Positions 55,805 to 64,000 of a stretch of 64,000 bases of DNA are shown here, piece after piece. The stretch is from Roseobacter sp. MH60115 (lineage in GTDB: Bacteria > Pseudomonadota > Alphaproteobacteria > Rhodobacterales > Rhodobacteraceae), in the NCBI RefSeq assembly GCF_015644665.1, contig NZ_JADOBQ010000003.1, forward strand, positions 248,001 to 312,000, written 5' to 3'. The translations under genes were made by a program, and so were the position numbers. Position 1 is the first letter of the stretch. Every line of letters begins with the position of its first letter. The notes beneath the pieces were generated by a model. That model was not told where the DNA came from and did not search any database. It saw nothing but the letters and a program-made list of their open reading frames with translations.

Positions 55805-57316
55805 ATGCTGGATCTGACCTACGACACCCCCAAACCAAAAGTCATTTCCGGCGCGAAACACGACTGGGAACTGGTCATCGGCATGGAGGTGCACGCGCAG
55901 GTCACGTCCAAGGCGAAACTCTTTTCCGCTGCCTCCACCAGGTTCGGGGCGGAGCCCAACAGCAATGTGTCCTTCGTCGATGCGGCCATGCCGGGTATGC
56001 TGCCCACGATCAATGAATATTGCGTCGAACAGGCGGTGCGCACCGGGCTGGGGCTGAAGGCGGAGATCCATCTGGAGAGCGCCTTCGACCGCAAGAACTA
56101 CTTCTACCCCGACCTGCCGCAGGGTTATCAGATTTCGCAGCTCTACCACCCCATCGTGGGCGAAGGAGAGGTGCTGGTGGAAATGGGCGACGGCACCGCA
56201 CGGCTGGTCCGCGTGGAACGCATCCACTTGGAACAGGACGCAGGCAAATCGATCCACGACATGGACCCCAATATGTCCTTTGTTGACCTCAACCGCACGG
56301 GCGTGGCGCTGATGGAAATCGTCAGCCGCCCCGACATCCGGGGCCCCGAAGAGGCCGCCGCCTACCTGGGCAAGCTGCGTCAGATCCTGCGCTATCTCGG
56401 CACCTGCAACGGTGACATGCAATCAGGGGCGATGCGCGCGGATGTGAACGTGTCGATCTGCCTGCCCGGTCAGTATGAAAAATATCAGGCGACGCAGGAT
56501 TTCTCACACCTTGGCACCCGCTGCGAGATCAAGAACATGAACTCCATGCGCTTCATCCAGCAGGCCATCGAAATCGAAGCCAAGCGCCAGATTTCCATCG
56601 TCGAAGCGGGCGGCGAAGTCGATCAGGAAACGCGGCTGTTTGACCCCGACAAGATGGAAACACGCTCCATGCGGTCCAAGGAAGAGGCGCATGACTACCG
56701 CTATTTCCCGGACCCCGACCTGCTGCCTCTGGTGATCGAACAGGCCTGGGTCGATGAGATCGGCGCAAATCTGCCGGAACTGCCGGACGCCAAGAAGGCG
56801 CGGTTCATCGGCGACTTCGGCCTCTCAGACTATGACGCGTCGGTGCTGACCGCTGATCTCGATTCCGCGGGCTATTTTGAGGCTGTGGCCGCAGGCCGTG
56901 ACGGCAAGATGGCCGCCAACTGGGTGATCAATGAGCTGTTCGGGCGCCTCAAGAAGGACGACAAGGACATCACCGACAGCCCCGTGAGCCCCGCGCAACT
57001 GGGCGGCGTGATCGACCTCATCGCGTCCGACGCGATTTCGGGTAAAATCGCCAAGGATCTCTTTGAAATCGTCTACACCGAGGGCGGCGACCCGGCCGAG
57101 ATCGTCGAGGCGCGTGGCATGAAGCAGGTGACCGACACCGGTGCCATCGAGGCCGCCGTGGACGAAATCATCGCGGCCAACCCCGACCAGGTTGCCAAGG
57201 CGCAGGAAAATCCCAAGCTGGCCGGCTGGTTCGTGGGACAGGTGATGAAAGCCACGGGCGGCAAGGCCAATCCCAAGGCCGTCAACCAATTGGTGGCGCA
57301 GAAACTGAAGGGCTGA
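55805..57316 (+). CDS. gatB: Aspartyl/glutamyl-tRNA amidotransferase subunit B
   Basis: GatB activates Glu-tRNA(Gln)/Asp-tRNA(Asn) for amidation with GatA/GatC. The 503-residue protein has the kinase-like cradle ([52 protein letters not shown]) and C-terminal YqeY-type tail domain ending QLVAQKLKG. Length is standard. gatA and gatC are not adjacent. Confidence 0.97.
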   Translation: MLDLTYDTPKPKVISGAKHDWELVIGMEVHAQVTSKAKLFSAASTRFGAEPNSNVSFVDAAMPGMLPTINEYCVEQAVRTGLGLKAEIHLESAFDRKNYFYPDLPQGYQISQLYHPIVGEGEVLVEMGDGTARLVRVERIHLEQDAGKSIHDMDPNMSFVDLNRTGVALMEIVSRPDIRGPEEAAAYLGKLRQILRYLGTCNGDMQSGAMRADVNVSICLPGQYEKYQATQDFSHLGTRCEIKNMNSMRFIQQAIEIEAKRQISIVEAGGEVDQETRLFDPDKMETRSMRSKEEAHDYRYFPDPDLLPLVIEQAWVDEIGANLPELPDAKKARFIGDFGLSDYDASVLTADLDSAGYFEAVAAGRDGKMAANWVINELFGRLKKDDKDITDSPVSPAQLGGVIDLIASDAISGKIAKDLFEIVYTEGGDPAEIVEARGMKQVTDTGAIEAAVDEIIAANPDQVAKAQENPKLAGWFVGQVMKATGGKANPKAVNQLVAQKLKG

Positions 57317-57452
57317 TCGCGACCGACAAACTGCGCGAAGGCAACGCAATACACTTGAAAATCTACGGTAACATGGGTGCCCCGCCGACAATCAATTGGC
57401 GGCGATGCACCGACTTGATATAAAACAGATCACAACGCGGGAGACCGGCCAA

Positions 57453-57911
57453 ATGCCACAGTATCAGTACCGGGTGATCAGCGCCCCAAACCGGGGCGTG
57501 AAGGCCAAGGGGATCAAATCTGCGGAGGACCGGTTTTCCCATGCGCTGGAAGAGGTGATGAACCAGATGGCCGCCGACGGCTGGGAGTATCAGCGCGCTG
57601 AAACCCTGCCCTCGGTTGAACGCTCCGGCCTGGCCTCGACCACCACAAACTGGCGCAACGTGCTGGTCTTCCGCAAACCGCTGGAAGAGGCGTTACCCGC
57701 CCCCGCCAGCACCGTCATGCCGATCTCGGAAGAGCGCACCGAACCGCCACTCGCTACGCCTCAGACACCTCAAGACGACGCCTCGCAAAGTGCGGGCGCC
57801 AGCCGGATGCTCAGCGACAATGGCGTTGAGGAAGCCAGTGAAGTCTCTGGCATGACCAGCTCTCTGAAAAAACTGGCAGCCGTCAGAAAAGAAGAAAAAT
57901 CAGACAGCTGA
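57453..57911 (+). CDS. DUF4177-like protein
   Basis: A 152-residue protein. Residues 1-75 form the small domain YQYRVISAPNRGVKAKGIKSAEDRFSHAL ... NQMAADGWEYQRAETLPS ... WRNVLVFRKP that I associate with DUF4177; the rest is low-complexity and acidic. The ATG at 57453 was preferred over an earlier start because the domain begins at once. Divergent from a terminator-free region; converges with bolA. Confidence 0.75.
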   Translation: MPQYQYRVISAPNRGVKAKGIKSAEDRFSHALEEVMNQMAADGWEYQRAETLPSVERSGLASTTTNWRNVLVFRKPLEEALPAPASTVMPISEERTEPPLATPQTPQDDASQSAGASRMLSDNGVEEASEVSGMTSSLKKLAAVRKEEKSDS

Positions 57912-57920
57912 CCGGCGGGC

Positions 57921-58178
57921 TTAAACATCTGCGTCAATCGCCAGGGCGTGGATTTCCGAAATCAGCTGCGGCCCGAGCGCTGCGTGGATCGCCCGGTGGC
58001 GCGCCACCCGGGTCATGCCCTTGAACTGGCGCGCCCGGATCGCCACGTTGAAATGGCTTTCACCGCCCTCCGGGTAACCGGCATGGCCGCGATGGCTTTC
58101 GCTGTCATCGACAACTTCCAACATGTGGGGCGCAAAAGCTTCGCGCAACCGATCTTCAATCTCTTGTCGTTTCGACAT
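57921..58178 (-). CDS. bolA: BolA family protein
   Basis: An 85-residue BolA-type protein (KRQEIEDRLREAFAPHMLEVVDDS..., ESHFNVAIRARQFKGMTRVARHRAIHAAL). BolA proteins bind [2Fe-2S] with monothiol glutaredoxins and influence iron regulation and cell shape. Histidines in the conserved H-R/H-I region are present. It is divergent from the J-domain gene and converges with the DUF4177-like gene. Confidence 0.92.
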   Translation of the reverse strand: MSKRQEIEDRLREAFAPHMLEVVDDSESHRGHAGYPEGGESHFNVAIRARQFKGMTRVARHRAIHAALGPQLISEIHALAIDADV

Positions 58179-58252
58179 TTTTTTGCCCAGACCCCTTCAC
58201 TCTTTCCGTGTGCAGTCTAAACTAAGCGGCCTCGACTCGTATAGGTGCCAAT

Positions 58253-58879
58253 ATGCCAAAACAAGATCCCTTTGGATTCGATATGTCCGTCTCTTCTTCC
58301 AAGAAGAAAAACCCACGTGGTCGGCGTGGCATGTCCGGTGCCTCCGAGACCTCGACACGCGTTTGCGATCACGAGGGATGCAACGAACCGGGCAAGTATC
58401 GCGCACCAAAAGCGCCGGACGTTCTGGATGATTTCTTCTGGTTCTGTCAGGCGCATGTGCGCGAGTATAACCTGAAGTGGAACTTCTTTGACGGCACCAC
58501 CGAGGCAGAGCTCAACGCCCAGATGTCAAAGGATAAAGTCTGGGAGCGGGCAACCAAACCGCTGGGCGACCCGGAGGCGCGCGCCTGGGCGCGGCTGGGC
58601 ATCGAAGACCCGCATCAGGTGTTGGGCGCGAATGCCACGCAGAACCCGGGACGCGGTGCGCAGGCGGGCCGCCGCCTGCCCCCCACCGAGCGACGGGCGC
58701 TTGAAATCCTCGAGGCCAAAGACACTTGGACCAAGCCGGAAGTGCGCAAAGCCTACAAGGCGCTGATCAAGGTCCTGCACCCGGATATGAACGGCGGTGA
58801 CCGCAGCCAGGAAGAACAGCTTCAGGAAGTTGTCTGGGCCTGGGATCAGATCAAGGGCAGCCGCAACTTCAAGGATTGA
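58253..58879 (+). CDS. J-domain (DnaJ-like) protein with zinc-binding N-terminal motif
   Basis: A 208-residue protein with the J domain at the C-terminus (about 145-200) carrying HPD at 176-178 (LIKVLHPDMNGGD), which stimulates Hsp70 ATPase. The N-terminal half has a probable zinc site (Cys38-x4-Cys43 and Cys65-x2-His68) within CDHEGCNEPGKYRAPK and WFCQAHVREYN. Putting the J domain last is typical of this alphaproteobacterial group. It precedes cobS with a terminator-like hairpin between. Confidence 0.88.
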   Translation: MPKQDPFGFDMSVSSSKKKNPRGRRGMSGASETSTRVCDHEGCNEPGKYRAPKAPDVLDDFFWFCQAHVREYNLKWNFFDGTTEAELNAQMSKDKVWERATKPLGDPEARAWARLGIEDPHQVLGANATQNPGRGAQAGRRLPPTERRALEILEAKDTWTKPEVRKAYKALIKVLHPDMNGGDRSQEEQLQEVVWAWDQIKGSRNFKD

Positions 58880-58954
58880 TGGCACCATCACTTTCGCCCA
58901 ACTGGACCGCCCCTTCCCCTTGCACCTGCGCAATATATGTTGCACCAGATGATC

Positions 58955-58976
58955 CGGGCCTGCGCGGCCCGCTTTT
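58955..58976 (+). terminator. Hairpin with T-tract after J-domain gene
   Basis: CGGGCC / GGCCCG with a five-base loop followed by CTTTT, in the 124-base gap before cobS. Short stem, probably terminator or attenuator. Confidence 0.55.
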
Positions 58977-59003
58977 CGCATTTTTGTAAAGGGGTATGAC
59001 CTC

Positions 59004-59990
59004 ATGGCCGACGGCGCACTGGACATCAACACAAAGCCCACCGAAGAGATCCACGTCCGCGACGTCTTTGGCATTGATACGGACATGGTGGTCAAGGGCT
59101 TTGCAGACCGCAGCGACCGCGTGCCGGATCTGGACACGACCTATAAGTTCGACCCCGACACGACGCTGGCGATCCTGGCAGGTTTTGCGCATAACCGCCG
59201 CGTGATGATCCAGGGCTACCACGGCACGGGTAAGTCCACGCATATCGAACAGGTTGCCGCGCGCCTCAACTGGCCCGCCGTTCGGGTGAACCTCGACAGC
59301 CACATCAGCCGGATCGACCTGATCGGTAAGGATGCGATCAAGTTGAAAGACGGCAAGCAAGTCACTGATTTTCAGGAAGGTATCCTCCCTTGGGCTCTGC
59401 GCAATCCGACCGCGATTGTCTTTGACGAATATGATGCGGGCCGGGCGGATGTGATGTTCGTGATCCAGCGGGTGCTGGAGGTGGACGGCAAGCTGACGCT
59501 GCTTGACCAGAACCAGGTGATCACCCCTCATCCCTTCTTCCGCATCTTTGCAACGGCCAACACCGTGGGCCTTGGGGATACTACCGGCCTCTATCACGGT
59601 ACCCAGCAGATCAACCAGGGTCAGATGGACCGCTGGTCACTGGTCGCGACGCTGAACTATCTCAGCATCGATGCCGAAACCGCGATTGTTCTCAGCAAGA
59701 ACCCGCATTACAACACCGAAAAGGGCCGCAAGATCGTCAAGCAGATGGTCACCGTGGCGGACCTGACGCGCACCGCCTTCATGAACGGCGATCTGTCGAC
59801 CGTGATGTCGCCGCGGACGGTGATTGCCTGGGCGCAGAACGCTGAAATTTTCCGCAATGTGGGCTATGCGTTCCGCCTCAGCTTCCTCAACAAATGTGAC
59901 GAGCTGGAGCGGCAAACCGTCGCGGAATTCTACCAGCGGCTCTTTGACGAAGAGCTGCCGGAGAGCGCGGCCAGCGTCAGTCTGGGGTGA
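59004..59990 (+). CDS. cobS: Cobaltochelatase subunit CobS (AAA+ ATPase)
   Basis: With CobT and CobN it inserts cobalt into hydrogenobyrinic acid diamide in aerobic cobalamin synthesis. The 328-residue AAA+ protein has Walker [10 protein letters not shown] (Lys77), Walker B VFDEYD (Asp141-Glu142), and [11 protein letters not shown] as a later helical part. CobS forms a ring with CobT. An unrelated-looking racemase-fold gene stands between it and cobT. A reasonable AAAGGGG site precedes the ATG. Confidence 0.95.
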   Translation: MADGALDINTKPTEEIHVRDVFGIDTDMVVKGFADRSDRVPDLDTTYKFDPDTTLAILAGFAHNRRVMIQGYHGTGKSTHIEQVAARLNWPAVRVNLDSHISRIDLIGKDAIKLKDGKQVTDFQEGILPWALRNPTAIVFDEYDAGRADVMFVIQRVLEVDGKLTLLDQNQVITPHPFFRIFATANTVGLGDTTGLYHGTQQINQGQMDRWSLVATLNYLSIDAETAIVLSKNPHYNTEKGRKIVKQMVTVADLTRTAFMNGDLSTVMSPRTVIAWAQNAEIFRNVGYAFRLSFLNKCDELERQTVAEFYQRLFDEELPESAASVSLG

Positions 59991-60012
59991 TCTGCATGCG
60001 GGGATCAGAACC

Positions 60013-60720
60013 ATGCACCTGGGGCTGATCGGAGGCATCGGCCCCGCCGCGACCGTCGTTTATTACCAACGGCTGACCTCCCTTGTGCGATCTAGGGGGC
60101 ATCGGCTGGAGCTGACGATTGTACATGCGGATGTGGATGAATTGGTTCGCAACAACCTTGGCGATCTGCGGCAGGAACAGGCACAGGCCTATGCGCGACT
60201 GATTGATCAGTTGAAGGCGGCGGGCGCCGATTGTGCGGCGATCACCTCTTTGGGCGGGCATTTCTGTTTCGCCGAGACCGAAGCCCTCTCCTCCCTGCCT
60301 CTGATCAGCGGCGTGACCCCTCTTGATGCTTATTTTGCAGAGCAAGGTGTCAAGAGGATTGGGCTTTTGGGCACCGAAGTTGTCATGCGCACCAAGCTCT
60401 ACGGGCAGTTGAGCCGGACACACGCCGTGGCGCCCGACGGCAACATGGAAGAGGTCGGCACCGCCTACCGGAACATGGCCGTGCGCGGCGACTGCGCCGA
60501 AGAGGATCGCGCGCTGTTCTTCGAGGCCGGGCGCCGGATGGTTGCGGATCAGGGTGCCGATGCCGTGGTTCTGGCCGGGACGGATCTGAACCTTGCATTT
60601 GACGGGCACGATCCGGGGTATAAAGTGATTGATGCGCTGGATGTGCATGTTGCGCTCCTGGCCGATCTGGCCACGGGCAAGGCGGCCCTGCCGCACCCAA
60701 CGAGAGGCACCCAAGGATGA
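60013..60720 (+). CDS. Aspartate/glutamate racemase-fold protein lacking catalytic cysteines
   Basis: A 235-residue protein with the family's start [19 protein letters not shown]. In true PLP-independent racemases the two catalytic cysteines occur as CNT-x-H and GCTE. Here the first site reads Ser79-Leu-Gly-Gly-His83 and the second Ala-Gly189-Thr-Asp191, so neither cysteine is present. It is therefore unlikely to be a conventional racemase; a changed function or a hydrolase-like role is possible. It starts 22 bases after cobS and overlaps cobT by four bases, so it is part of the same operon. Confidence 0.8.
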   Translation: MHLGLIGGIGPAATVVYYQRLTSLVRSRGHRLELTIVHADVDELVRNNLGDLRQEQAQAYARLIDQLKAAGADCAAITSLGGHFCFAETEALSSLPLISGVTPLDAYFAEQGVKRIGLLGTEVVMRTKLYGQLSRTHAVAPDGNMEEVGTAYRNMAVRGDCAEEDRALFFEAGRRMVADQGADAVVLAGTDLNLAFDGHDPGYKVIDALDVHVALLADLATGKAALPHPTRGTQG

Positions 60721-62594
60721 GCAAACCGTCAGACAATCCGGCAGACGCGTTCAAAAAGGCGCTGTCCGAGGCCACCAAGGTGATGGCGCATGATCCGGAA
60801 TTGACGGTGTCCTATTCCGTGGACCCGGCAGGCCTGTCGGGGGACGCCATGCGCCTGCCGCAGGTCAGCCGCCGGATGACACGGGACGAGGTGATGCTGG
60901 CACGGGGCACGGCGGATGCGCTGGCGCTGAACCGGCGCTATCACAACGGTCAGACCCATGCGAAGTATCAGCCGCAGGGGGACATGGCGCGCGATTTGTA
61001 CGAAGCGATGGAGACCGCCCGCTGCGAGGCGATGGGCGCGCGCGACATGCCCGGCACGGCGGGCAACATCGATGCCAAGATTGCCCATGAGGCGATGCGC
61101 AAGGGCTATGATCAGGTCACGCAGGCAGCGGATGCGCCGCTGGCGACGGCGGCGGGATATCTGATCCGCCATCTTGCGACGGGCCGTGACCTGCCGACGG
61201 GTGCGCAGAACGTGATGGAGCTCTGGCGCGGGTTCATCGAGGATCAATGCGGCGGGACGCTGGACAATCTCGATGAGACGCTGAGCGACCAGTCTGCCTT
61301 TGCAAAGTTTGCCCGCCAGATGATTTCCGATCTGGGGTATGGCGATCAGCTGGGCGACGATCCCGACCAGATCGACGAGGATCAGGAAGACGAGGCCGAG
61401 GAAGGTTCCGAGGACGACAGCGAGCCTGACAGCACCGGACAGGACGATCAGGACGAAGAGGAAGCGGAGGGGTCGCCCGAGCAGAGCCAGGAAGAGCAGC
61501 AGGACGCCAGCCAGGCCCAGGTTTCCATGGATGACATGGCCGATCAGGAAATGGGCGACGAGGCGGAGATGCCGGAGGGCGAGGCCCCGATGGAGCCACC
61601 TGCCCCGCCCCCTGCCTCGGACGCGGACCCGAATTACCTTGTGTATTTGAACGATCATGATGAAGAGATCGGGGCGGAAGAGCTTGCCGAGCCCGTGGAG
61701 CTGGAGCGGCTGCGGGCCTATCTCGATCAGCAGTTGGAGCCCTTGAAAGGCGCCGTGAGCCGATTGGCCAACAAACTCCAGCGCCGTCTGCAAGCGCAAC
61801 AGAACCGGTCCTGGGAATTCGATCTGGAAGAAGGCATGCTGGATGCCGGGCGGTTGGCGCGGGTGGTGGCCAACCCGACGACGCCCTTGTCCTTCAAGGT
61901 CGAGAAGGACACCGAGTTCCGGGATACGGTTGTGACCCTGCTGCTGGACAACTCCGGCTCCATGCGGGGGCGGCCGATTTCGATTGCGGCGATCTGTGCC
62001 GATGTGCTGGCGCGCACGCTGGAACGCTGCAACGTGAAGGTCGAAATCCTGGGCTTTACCACGCGGGCGTGGAAAGGCGGACAGGCACGCGAGGCCTGGC
62101 TCAACGACGGGCGCCCACAGCAACCGGGGCGGCTCAACGATCTGCGCCACATCATCTATAAATCCGCAGACGCGCCCTGGCGGCGGACAAGGCCCAATCT
62201 GGGGCTGATGATGAAAGAGGGGCTGCTGAAAGAGAATATCGACGGTGAGGCGCTGGAATGGGCGCACCGCCGGATGCTGATGCGGCATGAGGCGCGCAAG
62301 ATCCTGATGGTCATCTCCGATGGCGCGCCGGTGGATGACAGCACCCTGTCGGTGAATCCGGCGAATTATCTAGAGAAACACCTGCGCGATGTGATTGCCA
62401 TGGTGGAGAAACGCCGGGCGGTGGAATTGCTGGCCATCGGCATCGGGCATGATGTGACGCGGTATTATGATCGCGCCGTCACGATCACGGATGTGGATCA
62501 GCTGGCGGGGGCCATGACCGAGCAGTTGGCGGCCCTTTTTGACAGCGATCCCCGGGCGCGGGCGCGTGTTATGGGGATAAAGCGCGCAAGCTGA
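60717..62594 (+). CDS. cobT: Cobaltochelatase subunit CobT
   Basis: A 625-residue partner of CobS. An N-terminal helical part is followed by a long acidic stretch (about 215-300, Glu/Asp/Gln-rich), then a VWA metal-ion-dependent adhesion-type domain with the MIDAS motif [10 protein letters not shown] beginning at Asp411, and [14 protein letters not shown] later. The start ATG overlaps the racemase-like stop (ATGA). The acidic region and VWA domain are normal for CobT. Confidence 0.95.
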   Translation: MSKPSDNPADAFKKALSEATKVMAHDPELTVSYSVDPAGLSGDAMRLPQVSRRMTRDEVMLARGTADALALNRRYHNGQTHAKYQPQGDMARDLYEAMETARCEAMGARDMPGTAGNIDAKIAHEAMRKGYDQVTQAADAPLATAAGYLIRHLATGRDLPTGAQNVMELWRGFIEDQCGGTLDNLDETLSDQSAFAKFARQMISDLGYGDQLGDDPDQIDEDQEDEAEEGSEDDSEPDSTGQDDQDEEEAEGSPEQSQEEQQDASQAQVSMDDMADQEMGDEAEMPEGEAPMEPPAPPPASDADPNYLVYLNDHDEEIGAEELAEPVELERLRAYLDQQLEPLKGAVSRLANKLQRRLQAQQNRSWEFDLEEGMLDAGRLARVVANPTTPLSFKVEKDTEFRDTVVTLLLDNSGSMRGRPISIAAICADVLARTLERCNVKVEILGFTTRAWKGGQAREAWLNDGRPQQPGRLNDLRHIIYKSADAPWRRTRPNLGLMMKEGLLKENIDGEALEWAHRRMLMRHEARKILMVISDGAPVDDSTLSVNPANYLEKHLRDVIAMVEKRRAVELLAIGIGHDVTRYYDRAVTITDVDQLAGAMTEQLAALFDSDPRARARVMGIKRAS

Positions 62595-62642
62595 TCCCGG
62601 CCCTCCGGGGGGCATATTGATCGGAACAATGAAAGGGTGTCC

Positions 62643-64000
62643 ATGTTTCAGAGCTTTGAAGTCACCGCAAGGCCCGAGCAGGGGCCGCCCCGGCTGAAGG
62701 CCCTGAGGGAGATGATTGCAGGCGAGGGGCTCGATGGGTTTCTGGTGCCGCGCGCAGATGCGCATCAGGGCGAATACGTCGCTGCGCGTGATGAGCGGCT
62801 GGCCTGGTTGACCGGGTTCACTGGCTCTGCCGGGTTTTGCGCGGCACTGGCGGAGGTGGCCGGGGTGTTCATCGATGGGCGCTACCGGACGCAGGTCAAG
62901 GCGCAGGTGGCGGAGGTGTTCACGCCGGTGCCCTGGCCCGAGACGTCGCTGGGTGCGTGGCTACCGGAGCAGCTGCCAGAGGGGGGTTTGGTCGGGTTTG
63001 ACCCCTGGTTGCACAGCGCCGGGCAGATCGAGATCCTGCGCAAGGCGCTGCAGGATACCGGCGTGGAGATGCGGGCCTGCAACAATCTCGTGGATCGCAT
63101 CTGGTCGGATCAGCCCGAGGCGCCTTTGGGCGCGGTCAAGGTGCATCCGCTTGAGTTTGCCGGGGAAAGCCATGATCAGAAGCGCGCCCGGCTGGCCGAA
63201 GAGCTGCGCGAGGATGGGCATAAGGCGGCGGTGATCACGCTGCCGGATTCGCTGTGCTGGCTGCTCAATGTGCGTGGGTCGGATATTCCACGCAACCCTG
63301 TGGCGCAGGGGTTTGCCATCCTGCACGACACGGGCGCGGTGGATTTGTTCATGGCGACAGAGAAGCTCACGGATGTGCGCGACCATCTGGGCCCGGATGT
63401 GACGCAGCACGCACCAAGCGATCTGACGGCGGCGGTGGATGCGCTCGACGGGCAGATCCGTGTGGATCGCGGGACCCTGCCCTTTGCGCTGGCGGAAATT
63501 CTGGGAGACCGTGCGGTCTTTGACGGGGACCCCTGCGCCCTGCCCAAGGCACGCAAAAATGAGGCCGAGATCGAGGGGGCTGCCGCGGCCCATTTGCGTG
63601 ATGGTGCGGCGGTGGTGGAACTGCTGGCCTGGCTCGATGCGCACCCCGCCGGCAGTCTGCGCGAAACCCAGGTGGTGACCAAGCTGGAAGGCTTGCGCCG
63701 CACGGATAACGCGCTGCAGGACATCAGCTTCGAGACCATCGCCGGCAGTGGACCGAACGGGGCCATCATGCACTACCGCGTGACGGAAGAGACCGACAAC
63801 GTGCTGGAAGACGGTCAGCTGATCGTGCTGGACAGCGGCGGGCAATATCTGGACGGCACCACGGATATCACGCGGACCATCGCCATTGGTGCCCCGCCTG
63901 AGGAGGCCTGCGCGGCTTTCACCCGCGTCCTACAGGGAATGATCGCGATGAGCCGGCTGCGCTGGCCCGTCGGGCTGGCCGGGCGCGATATCGAGGCCAT
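62643..64000 (+). CDS. Xaa-Pro aminopeptidase (aminopeptidase P), C-terminus cut by window edge
   Basis: An open frame runs 452 codons from ATG 62643 to the window end without a stop. The N-terminal creatinase-like domains (MFQSFEVTARPEQ..., GFLVPRADAHQGEYVAARDERLAWLTGFTGSAG, DGRYRTQVKAQV) are followed by the start of the pita-bread catalytic domain, with SGPNGAIMHYR and LDSGGQYLDGTTDITRTIAIG supplying the two metal-ligand aspartates. The remaining His/Glu ligands lie beyond the window. It acts on peptides with proline in position two. Confidence 0.92.
   Translation, partial: MFQSFEVTARPEQGPPRLKALREMIAGEGLDGFLVPRADAHQGEYVAARDERLAWLTGFTGSAGFCAALAEVAGVFIDGRYRTQVKAQVAEVFTPVPWPETSLGAWLPEQLPEGGLVGFDPWLHSAGQIEILRKALQDTGVEMRACNNLVDRIWSDQPEAPLGAVKVHPLEFAGESHDQKRARLAEELREDGHKAAVITLPDSLCWLLNVRGSDIPRNPVAQGFAILHDTGAVDLFMATEKLTDVRDHLGPDVTQHAPSDLTAAVDALDGQIRVDRGTLPFALAEILGDRAVFDGDPCALPKARKNEAEIEGAAAAHLRDGAAVVELLAWLDAHPAGSLRETQVVTKLEGLRRTDNALQDISFETIAGSGPNGAIMHYRVTEETDNVLEDGQLIVLDSGGQYLDGTTDITRTIAIGAPPEEACAAFTRVLQGMIAMSRLRWPVGLAGRDIEA

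Overview
The window is a piece of chromosome from a GC-rich alphaproteobacterium, most likely a marine Rhodobacteraceae (Roseobacter-group) member. The evidence is a nuo operon interspersed with small family-specific genes and a NuoE carrying a C-terminal helix-hairpin-helix domain, the bolA/J-protein/cobS/cobT neighbourhood, a membrane-bound PntA/PntB transhydrogenase, and typical alphaproteobacterial peptide-uptake and leucine-catabolism clusters. The genus cannot be fixed from this sequence alone. No rRNA, tRNA, CRISPR array, prophage or classical insertion sequence was seen.

Layout. 1-5.6 kb (minus strand): the proximal part of a complex I operon (nuoA-B-C-[57 aa]-[43 aa]-D-[periplasmic protein]-E-[HHH membrane protein]-[DUF5337-like], continuing off the left end). 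5.9-9.0 kb: a fasciclin lipoprotein and a two-gene accessory pair (pyruvyl-transferase-like and sulfotransferase-like). 9.1-18.0 kb (minus): a leucine/isovalerate degradation cluster (ivd, mccB, mccA, crotonase-family hydratase, HMG-CoA lyase, plus a GST and small unknowns), interrupted by a plus-strand ompW with a perfect FNR-type box. 18.1-27.9 kb: DegT aminotransferase, phosphoglycolate phosphatase, glmU-glmS and a flavin-barrel protein, a lipoprotein, moaA, and LPS genes waaA and a core glycosyltransferase. 27.9-37.9 kb: a peptide-type ABC transporter (binding protein and two permeases on plus; fused double ATPase on minus) with two M20 hydrolases and an FAD amine/amino-acid oxidase. 38.1-42.8 kb: DUF3422 protein and pntA-pntB. 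42.9-46.6 kb: small enzymes and a RAYT (REP-associated transposase-like protein) beside a perfect inverted pair of REP sequences. 46.1-49.2 kb: malate synthase G with a GlcG-like protein and a well-structured promoter/operator region, then two tiny genes. 49.3-58.9 kb: pepN, SDR, PH-like membrane protein, lytic transglycosylase, two unknowns, gatB, DUF4177-like, bolA and a J-domain protein. 59.0-64.0 kb: cobS, a racemase-fold protein, cobT, and an aminopeptidase P that runs off the right end.

How it works together. The window is mostly core metabolism: respiratory NADH oxidation (nuo), NADPH supply (pnt), UDP-GlcNAc and LPS synthesis (glmUS, waaA), cobalamin cobaltochelatase (cobST), molybdopterin synthesis (moaA), glyoxylate use (glcB), and catabolism of leucine and imported peptides or acylated amino acids. 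The most unusual items are the RAYT whose HUH motif and catalytic tyrosine position are both altered although the frame is intact and its REP partners are present; a racemase-fold protein without either catalytic cysteine inside the cobS-cobT operon; a duplicated HHH module in two adjacent nuo-operon proteins; tiny translationally coupled genes inside the nuo operon; and a palindrome-rich glcB promoter.
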